Source: Candidatus Omnitrophota bacterium
Lineage (GTDB): Bacteria; Omnitrophota; Gorgyraeia; 1-14-0-20-64-10
DNA: 6,190 nucleotides
Direction: 5' to 3'
Assembly: GCA_023248095.1 (NCBI GenBank)
Contig: JAHFFF010000103.1
Location: forward strand, 1 to 6,190
Made by a program: the position numbers and the translations under genes. Under the pieces are notes generated by a model, which ran no database searches, had not been told where the DNA came from, and was given only the letters and a program-made list of their open reading frames with translations. Position 1 is the first letter of the stretch. The number at the start of each line of letters is the position of its first letter. Positions 1-4,468 of the stretch are shown piece by piece.

Positions 1-2
1 AC

Positions 3-551
3 GAGGGGATTGTCGGTCAGCTGACCTTGACCCTGCATGTCTCGAATGACGCGGTCCGGATCGTCTGCGCCGGTGGAGCCTGGTACGTGATCTCCGGCCG
101 GGGAGAAATGGCGCCGCATATGGCCAAAATGATGCAGAATGCGGCGCAGTACGTCCCTGTGTCCACCAAGATCAATTTTGATAACATTGAGTTTGACGTC
201 GGCGGTCTCGCCGACAGGTCCAACGACTGGTTTGTCATCCAGAGAGCCGGGAAATACCTGATCACTGCCGGGTGGCAAACCCAAGCGGGTATCACCTATA
301 ATCCCAACGTTCACTCCTACGGCCTGACATTCATCTACAGGACTAGGGCCGGCACTACAACTGACCTCCTCGCGGTATCCACGGCGGGCAGTTCATCCGG
401 CGCGTGGTCGGAAGCATCCGACACCTTTGATCTGTTGCCCGGCGACAAAATTGAAATGTATGTAAGCGCGCAGGGCACTTACAACCCCCCCTATACTACC
501 GCAACTGAAGAATCGAAGCCCCGGATGTCGGTCCTGGAGCTCCGGCCGTGA
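3..551 (+). CDS. C-terminal part of a phage-like structural protein with a C1q/TNF-like jelly-roll domain (5' end outside window)
   Basis: The frame is open to the left edge, so the gene probably starts upstream; TTG 27 is only the first start-like codon seen. 182 residues are visible. The first ~35 carry a pattern common in phage tail and appendage proteins, a small beta-rich repeat ending in a 'V-R-I-V-C-A-G-G-A-W-Y-V-I-S' strand. From about nt 147 to the stop, the sequence fits a C1q-like jelly-roll: 'TKINFDNIEFD', then 'FVIQRAGKYLITAGW', then 'FDLLPGDKIEMYVSAQG', and a final strand 'PRMSVLELRP'. The 'aGxYxI' and 'L.pGDxIe' elements are the most diagnostic. Such trimeric heads occur on phage tail fibres and on some bacterial surface proteins, where they bind ligands or receptors; that role here is inference from fold resemblance. 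No signal peptide or membrane segment is visible. The gene ends 21 nt before thrS with no terminator between them. Its link to the translation operon looks positional, not functional. Confidence 0.65.
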   Translation, partial: EGIVGQLTLTLHVSNDAVRIVCAGGAWYVISGRGEMAPHMAKMMQNAAQYVPVSTKINFDNIEFDVGGLADRSNDWFVIQRAGKYLITAGWQTQAGITYNPNVHSYGLTFIYRTRAGTTTDLLAVSTAGSSSGAWSEASDTFDLLPGDKIEMYVSAQGTYNPPYTTATEESKPRMSVLELRP

Positions 552-561
552 AAAAGGATTT

Positions 562-567
562 AAGGTG
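562..567 (+). promoter_or_regulatory. Ribosome binding site of thrS
   Basis: AAGGTG lies 5 nt before the ATG at 573. It is a reasonable but not perfect Shine-Dalgarno match. The frame of thrS has a TAA at 561-563, so ATG 573 is the first usable start and no longer N-terminus is possible in this frame. Confidence 0.7.
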
Positions 568-572
568 CAGAG

Positions 573-2294
573 ATGAGTGACGAGCTGCACCGACTCCGAC
601 ACAGCGCGGCACATGTGCTGGCACAGGCGGTAAAACGTCTGTGGCCGAAGACGCGGCTGGCCATCGGGCCGCCGATCGAGGAAGGATTCTATTACGACAT
701 CGAACCGGAGGCGCCGCTGACCGACGAGGATCTGCCGAAGATCGAGGCGGAGATAGCGAAGGTCGTTCAGGCAAACTTGCCATTCCAACAGAGTTGGATG
801 TCGAAGGCCGAGGCGGAGAAATTTTTCCGGGATAGGGACGAACGGTTCAAGGTAGAGATCATCCGGGGGATTCCGGACCCGAAGGTATCGATCTATAGCG
901 ACGGGGATTTCATCGACCTCTGTGAAGGACCGCACATGGGATCAACCGGGGAGCTGAAGGCGGTGAAGTTGCTGTCGCTTGCCGGCGCCTATTGGCGAGG
1001 CAACGAGAAGAATCCACAACTGACCCGGATTTACGGAACCGCCTTCTTCAAACCGGAGGAGCTGGAAAAATTCCTCACGGCACGGGAGGAGGCGAAAAAG
1101 AGGGATCACCGGAAACTTGGGGTGAGCCTGAAGCTCTTTTCCATTATGGAGGAGGCCGGCGCTGGGTTGGTCTTCTATCGTCCTCGGGGAGCGGTGTTGC
1201 GGCAGATCATCGAAGAGTATTCGCGCCAGCAGCATGCGCGGCGCGGATACCAGCCGGTGATTACCCCACACATCATCCGCAGCAACATCTGGGTCCGTTC
1301 CGGGCATTATGAGCATTACAAGCAGAACATGTATATCTTCAAAACAGAAGAGGAGCAGGAGTGGGGAGTCAAGCCGATGAACTGCCCAGGCCACATCCTG
1401 ATCTACGAATCGGATCTGCGGAGTTACCGGGAGTTTCCGCTGCGCTATTTTGAGCTGGGCACGGTCTACCGGAACGAGAAGTCCGGCGTTCTGCACGGGC
1501 TCTTGCGCGTGCGGGGCTTCACGCAGGACGACGCGCACATCTTCTGCCGGCTGAGCCAGCTGGAGTCGGAGCTGGGCGGCGTCCTGGAATTCATTCAGGA
1601 GGCCTTCCGGGATTTCGGATTTGCCGAGTACCGCGTGGAGATGAGCACCCGCCCGCCCGAATTCATGGGGAATGAGGAGCAGTGGAATCAAGCAGAGGGG
1701 ATTTTGACTCGTGTCTTGAAGGAGAAGCAGATTCCCTTCGAGGTCAGCCCGGGTGCGGGGGCCTTCTATGGGCCGAAGATCGACGTGCATGTGAAGGATT
1801 CCATCGGCCGGTACTGGCAGTGTGCTACCGCCCAGCTGGACTTCGTCCTTCCCCAGCGTTTCAAGTTGAAGTACATCGAGGCCGACGGCACCGAGGCCGT
1901 GCCGGTCATGATCCATCGGGCGATCTTCGGCTCGCTGGAGCGATTCATCGGCACGCTCATCGAGCATCACGGCGGGGCGTTCCCTCTCTGGCTGGCTCCC
2001 ACCCAGGTGATGATCATCCCGATCTCGGAGGATCAGAATGCCTACGGGCGTGAGGTGATGGCGGAGTTGGTCGAGGCGGGATTGCGGGTGGAGCTGGATG
2101 ATCGTCGGGAAACACTGCAGTCCCGGATTCGGGATGCTCAGCTGGATAAGGTGCCGTACATGGGGGTGGTCGGCAAGAGGGAGGCTCAGAACCGGCAGAT
2201 AGCGGTTCGGGCCCGCAAGGAAGGGGACCTGGGCGCAACGGATGTGGCTCAGTTCATTGCACGGGCCCGCCAGGAGATTCAGGAGAAGCGTTAA
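573..2294 (+). CDS. thrS: Threonyl-tRNA synthetase, TGS-less form
   Basis: Class II synthetase that charges tRNA-Thr with threonine in the cytoplasm and removes mischarged serine. It has 573 residues against about 640 in E. coli. The protein begins directly with the editing (N2/SAD) domain: HSAAH gives H10 and H14, and DLCEGPH gives C117 and H121, the expected editing-site set. The catalytic core follows, with MNCPGH (C271), the motif 2 stretch around 'TVYRNEKSGVLHGLLRVRG' (R300), DDAHIF (H322) and motif 3 'HRAIFGSLERF' (H448). C271, H322 and H448 correspond to the zinc ligands that recognise threonine. The C-terminal ~100 residues form the anticodon-binding domain, starting near 'LWLAPTQVMIIPI'. 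The N-terminal TGS (N1) domain is missing, and the upstream in-frame stop at 561 rules out a longer form. Catalysis and editing should be intact. It is the first housekeeping gene of the operon and lies 25 nt before the proposed infC start. Confidence 0.97.
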   Translation: MSDELHRLRHSAAHVLAQAVKRLWPKTRLAIGPPIEEGFYYDIEPEAPLTDEDLPKIEAEIAKVVQANLPFQQSWMSKAEAEKFFRDRDERFKVEIIRGIPDPKVSIYSDGDFIDLCEGPHMGSTGELKAVKLLSLAGAYWRGNEKNPQLTRIYGTAFFKPEELEKFLTAREEAKKRDHRKLGVSLKLFSIMEEAGAGLVFYRPRGAVLRQIIEEYSRQQHARRGYQPVITPHIIRSNIWVRSGHYEHYKQNMYIFKTEEEQEWGVKPMNCPGHILIYESDLRSYREFPLRYFELGTVYRNEKSGVLHGLLRVRGFTQDDAHIFCRLSQLESELGGVLEFIQEAFRDFGFAEYRVEMSTRPPEFMGNEEQWNQAEGILTRVLKEKQIPFEVSPGAGAFYGPKIDVHVKDSIGRYWQCATAQLDFVLPQRFKLKYIEADGTEAVPVMIHRAIFGSLERFIGTLIEHHGGAFPLWLAPTQVMIIPISEDQNAYGREVMAELVEAGLRVELDDRRETLQSRIRDAQLDKVPYMGVVGKREAQNRQIAVRARKEGDLGATDVAQFIARARQEIQEKR

Positions 2295-2305
2295 CCCATA
2301 ACCAT

Positions 2306-2311
2306 AGGAGG
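2306..2311 (+). promoter_or_regulatory. Ribosome binding site that supports a CTG start for infC
   Basis: AGGAGG (extended as AGGAGGAG to 2313) is a near-perfect anti-16S match lying between thrS and infC. An 8-nt spacer separates it from CTG 2320, the ideal distance. It is far too distant (47 nt) from the GTG at 2359. No ATG, GTG or TTG lies in the infC frame between the TAG at 2305 and GTG 2359. Confidence 0.75.
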
Positions 2312-2312
2312 A

Positions 2313-2332
2313 GAAGCCGCTGAAGCCGCTGA
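2313..2332 (+). repeat. Short tandem repeat, 9-bp period, at the infC start
   Basis: GAAGCCGCT occurs twice in tandem and continues with GA. In the infC frame it places two CTG codons nine bases apart (2320 and 2329), each preceded by AAGCCG. Only the first is at a good distance from the Shine-Dalgarno sequence. It may be simple slippage; no function is evident. Confidence 0.6.
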
Positions 2333-2859
2333 GAAGAGACCTGAGTAGCCAACGAAGCGTGGAGGCACGTGTCAATGAACGGATCAGAGCGCGTGAGGTT
2401 CGTCTGATCGGCCCGGAGGGACAGCAGGTGGGGGTGGTCTCGATCACCGAGGCCCTGAAGCGGGCGGTTGAGGCGAGCCTGGATCTGGTCGAGGTTGCAC
2501 CTCAAGCAAACCCTCCGGTGTGTCGGGTGATGGATTACTCGAAGTACCTCTACGCGAAAGAGAAACAGGAGCGGGAAAACCGGCAGCACCAGCGGCAGAC
2601 CCAGTTGAAAGAGCTGCGGTTTAGGCCGCAGATCGACGATCACGATTATCAAACCAAGCTGCGGGCCTTGGTCAAGTTCTTGAAGAAGGGGAATAAGGTG
2701 AAGGTCACCTTGGTATTTCGGGGCAGGGAGATGGCGCATCAAGAGTTCGGCCAGCGGCTTCTGGAGCGCTTGCGCCAGGATGTAACCGAGGTGGCTCAGA
2801 TTGAGCGGCCTCCTGCGCAGGAAGGCCGGTTTGTTTTCATGACGTTGGCCCCCAAATAA
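2320..2859 (+). CDS. infC: Translation initiation factor IF3, probably with a CTG start
   Basis: IF3 binds the 30S subunit, keeps it apart from 50S and checks the start codon and initiator tRNA. The N-domain contains 'RVNERIRAREVRLIG' and 'LDLVEVAPQANPPVCRVMDY', including the family signature 'RVMDYSKYLYAKEK'. A charged linker (around 'KEKQERENRQHQRQTQ') leads to the C-domain, with 'LKELRFRP', 'DDHDYQTKLRALVKFL' and 'VFRGREMAHQEFG'. Starting at CTG 2320 gives 179 residues, close to the 180 of E. coli IF3; the GTG at 2359 would give 166. The CTG is preferred because AGGAGG stands 8 nt before it, whereas the GTG has no upstream ribosome binding site. E. coli infC begins with AUU and is autoregulated because IF3 rejects non-standard starts; the same control is likely here by inference. 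Identity is very secure, the start moderately so. rpmI follows after 18 nt. Confidence 0.95.
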   Translation: MKPLRRDLSSQRSVEARVNERIRAREVRLIGPEGQQVGVVSITEALKRAVEASLDLVEVAPQANPPVCRVMDYSKYLYAKEKQERENRQHQRQTQLKELRFRPQIDDHDYQTKLRALVKFLKKGNKVKVTLVFRGREMAHQEFGQRLLERLRQDVTEVAQIERPPAQEGRFVFMTLAPK

Positions 2860-2861
2860 GG

Positions 2862-2869
2862 GGAAGGAG
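2862..2869 (+). promoter_or_regulatory. Ribosome binding site of rpmI
   Basis: GGAAGGAG, 8 nt before ATG 2878, lies in the 18-nt gap after the infC stop. It is a strong site, consistent with a highly expressed ribosomal protein. Confidence 0.8.
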
Positions 2870-2877
2870 ACAGTAGA

Positions 2878-3081
2878 ATGCCGAAGATGAAGACGCGACG
2901 ATCGATCGCTAAAAGATTCCGCATGACCGCCAAGGGAAAGATCAAGCGGGCACACGCGTTTCGCAGCCATCTTTTAACTGGGAGAACAGCCAATCGGATG
3001 CGCAAGCTTCGACGCAGCGCCCTGGTCAGCCGGGTGGACGAGAACCGGGTCAAGCGGCTGCTTCCCTACGGTACATCATAA
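2878..3081 (+). CDS. rpmI: Ribosomal protein bL35
   Basis: Small basic protein of the 50S subunit with 67 residues, against about 65 usually. The N-terminus 'MPKMKTRRSIAKRFRMT' followed by 'GKIKRAHAFRSHLLTGRT' is the family hallmark (K-x-K-T-x-x-x-x-x-K-R-F ... K-R-x-x-A-x-x-x-H-x-L). The sequence is rich in Arg and Lys, as expected for contact with 23S rRNA. It lies between infC and rplT, its normal place. In E. coli, L20 represses this gene through an RNA fold that spans the end of infC and the start of rpmI. The 18-nt gap here is short, so such a fold would have to use coding sequence; none was established by eye. Confidence 0.97.
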   Translation: MPKMKTRRSIAKRFRMTAKGKIKRAHAFRSHLLTGRTANRMRKLRRSALVSRVDENRVKRLLPYGTS

Positions 3082-3087
3082 GGAGGG
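3080..3087 (+). promoter_or_regulatory. Ribosome binding site of rplT
   Basis: AAGGAGGG overlaps the rpmI stop codon (TAA 3079-3081) and stands 6 nt before ATG 3094. It is the strongest Shine-Dalgarno sequence in the window, and the overlap favours coupled translation. Confidence 0.8.
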
Positions 3088-3093
3088 ATATTC

Positions 3094-3444
3094 ATGGCTC
3101 GGGTTAAACATTCGGGTGCCACTCGCAAGCGGCACAAGCGGACACTCAAGCAGGCCAAAGGGGCCTGGGGGAAGCGCTCAAAGCTTTTCCGGCGTGCAAA
3201 GGAAACGGTCTATCGGGCGATGGCCTATGCCACCCGGGATCGCAAGGCGCGAAAGAGGGATTTCCATCGGCTCTGGATCACGCGGATCCGAGCCGGCTGC
3301 GAAGCGGAGGGGATGCGGTACAGCCGGTTCATCGCCGGATTAAAGGCGGCGAACGTCTCATTGGATCGGAAGATCCTCGCGGATCTGGCGGTGAGTGACG
3401 AGAACGCCTTCCGGGAACTGGTGACGCTGGCCAAGGGTGCTTGA
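3094..3444 (+). CDS. rplT: Ribosomal protein uL20
   Basis: Primary 23S rRNA-binding protein needed early in 50S assembly. It has 116 residues, a normal length. The long basic N-terminal arm 'MARVKHSGATRKRHKRTLKQ' and 'AKGAWGKRSKLFRRAKETV' are typical, followed by 'YATRDRKARKRDFHRLWITR' and the globular C-terminus 'GMRYSRFIAGLKAANVSLD'. The last 8 nt overlap the start of pheS in another frame, so ribosomes finishing uL20 can restart on pheS. In many bacteria uL20 represses its own operon; no dedicated leader site can be pointed to here. Confidence 0.98.
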   Translation: MARVKHSGATRKRHKRTLKQAKGAWGKRSKLFRRAKETVYRAMAYATRDRKARKRDFHRLWITRIRAGCEAEGMRYSRFIAGLKAANVSLDRKILADLAVSDENAFRELVTLAKGA

Positions 3445-4468
3445 AGAAGAGCTGGATCCCCTGCTGGAGGCAGCCGTCCGGGCTCTTTCCGAGGCAACCG
3501 ATGTCGCAGCTGTAGAGGCCGTTCGGGTCCGGTACCTGGGCCGCCGCGGAGAGCTGACGGAGCGGTTCGCCGTTTTACAGGACCCGACCCTTTCGGCCCA
3601 AGAAAAGGCCCGCTTAGGGAAGAAATTTAACGCCATCAAGCAGTCGTTAGAAAAGTCCCTCTCGGAAAGGAAGGCCGCCCTCTCTCCCCAAGGAATAAGC
3701 GGCGGATCTGTCGCTGATCTGACGTTGCCCGGCCACCCTCCTGAAGTGGGCAGGCTTCATCCCATCACTCAGACCATTGAGCGCATCCTGGCCATCTTCC
3801 GGTCGCTGGGCTTCGCCGTCGTTCTGGGCCCGGAGGTGGAGACGGAGTACCACAACTTCGATGCGCTGAACATTCCCGCCAACCATCCCTCTCGGGAGAA
3901 TTTCGACACCTTCTATCTGGAGTCCGAAAGGGAGACGGATGTCCTTCTGCGTTCCCATACCTCCCCGGTCCAGATCCGGTTCATGAAGCGGCATCGGCCT
4001 CCTTTTCAGATTGTGGTACCGGGCAGGGTTTTTCGACCGGATGCAACGGATGCCACACACTCCTTCCAGTTCCATCAGGTCGAGGGCCTGGCGGTCGGCC
4101 CGGGAGTGACCTTTGGAGATCTCAAAGGGGTACTTGCTGCTTGGGCAAAAGGGATGTTCGGTTCCTCGGCACGGCTGCGTTTTCGCCCCCACCACTTTCC
4201 CTTTACCGAACCCAGCGCAGAGGGGGATCTCTCTTGCATCTTCTGCGGGGCGAAGGGGTGCCGCGTCTGCGGACAGAAGGGTTGGCTGGAGATCTTAGGC
4301 TGCGGAATGGTTCACCCGGAGGTGTTCAAGGCGGTGGACTATCTGCCCGGAACGGTGGGATTCGCCTTTGGAATGGGGGTGGAGCGGATTGCCATGCTCC
4401 TCCATGGGATTGAGGACATACGACTTTTCTTCGAGAATGACATCCGTTTCCTCCGGCAGTTTCCCTGA
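3437..4468 (+). CDS. pheS: Phenylalanyl-tRNA synthetase alpha subunit
   Basis: Catalytic subunit of the (alpha-beta)2 enzyme that charges tRNA-Phe. It has 343 residues, a usual bacterial length. Residues 1-85 form the N-terminal helical coiled coil ('VRYLGRRGELT' is typical). The class II core follows: motif 1 region 'GFAVVLGPEVETEYHNFDAL' (124-143), 'LLRSHTSPVQIRFM' (170-183), motif 2 'GRVFRPDATDATHSFQFHQV' (196-215) and motif 3 'GFAFGMGVERIAMLLHGI' (308-325). A Cys4 cluster, C267-x2-C270-x4-C275-x2-C278, precedes 'GWLEILGCGMVHP' and probably binds zinc; similar insertions occur in PheS of several phyla. The start is GTG 3437 inside rplT: a stop at 3422 closes the frame upstream and no ATG follows nearby. 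There is no well-spaced ribosome binding site (AAGG 3433-3436 touches the GTG), so translation is probably coupled to rplT. Confidence 0.97.
   Translation: MLEEELDPLLEAAVRALSEATDVAAVEAVRVRYLGRRGELTERFAVLQDPTLSAQEKARLGKKFNAIKQSLEKSLSERKAALSPQGISGGSVADLTLPGHPPEVGRLHPITQTIERILAIFRSLGFAVVLGPEVETEYHNFDALNIPANHPSRENFDTFYLESERETDVLLRSHTSPVQIRFMKRHRPPFQIVVPGRVFRPDATDATHSFQFHQVEGLAVGPGVTFGDLKGVLAAWAKGMFGSSARLRFRPHHFPFTEPSAEGDLSCIFCGAKGCRVCGQKGWLEILGCGMVHPEVFKAVDYLPGTVGFAFGMGVERIAMLLHGIEDIRLFFENDIRFLRQFP

Noticed and set aside
492..497. TATACT as a -10 promoter element for thrS
   Set aside because: It matches the -10 consensus well but has no -35 element at 16-18 bp and no extended -10 TG, and it lies within coding sequence.
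521..545. CCGGA...TCCGG inverted repeat near the end of the upstream gene, with the palindrome GGAGCTCC inside, as a terminator
   Set aside because: The stem is only 5 bp and no T-run follows; it lies before the stop codon.
548..580. GTG-started 10-codon frame between the upstream gene and thrS, as a leader peptide
   Set aside because: It has no Thr codon run and no ribosome binding site, and it overlaps the thrS start; there is no attenuator structure around it.
2359..2361. GTG as the start of infC
   Set aside because: It is the first conventional start in frame but has no upstream Shine-Dalgarno sequence; the GGAGG at 2361-2365 lies inside the gene after it. CTG 2320 fits better, though GTG remains possible.
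2361..2407. GGAGG (2361-2365) with a 9-nt spacer before an out-of-frame ATG at 2375, giving a 10-codon mini-ORF within infC
   Set aside because: It is too short to judge as a real peptide and may be chance. It could act as a decoy start, but nothing else supports that.
942..2447. A 501-codon open frame on the - strand opposite thrS and the start of infC
   Set aside because: It lies antisense to a confidently identified synthetase, resembles no known family, and is explained by G+C-rich codon use on the + strand. The - strand frames at 393-935, 2254-2970 and 3647-4195 are rejected for the same reason.
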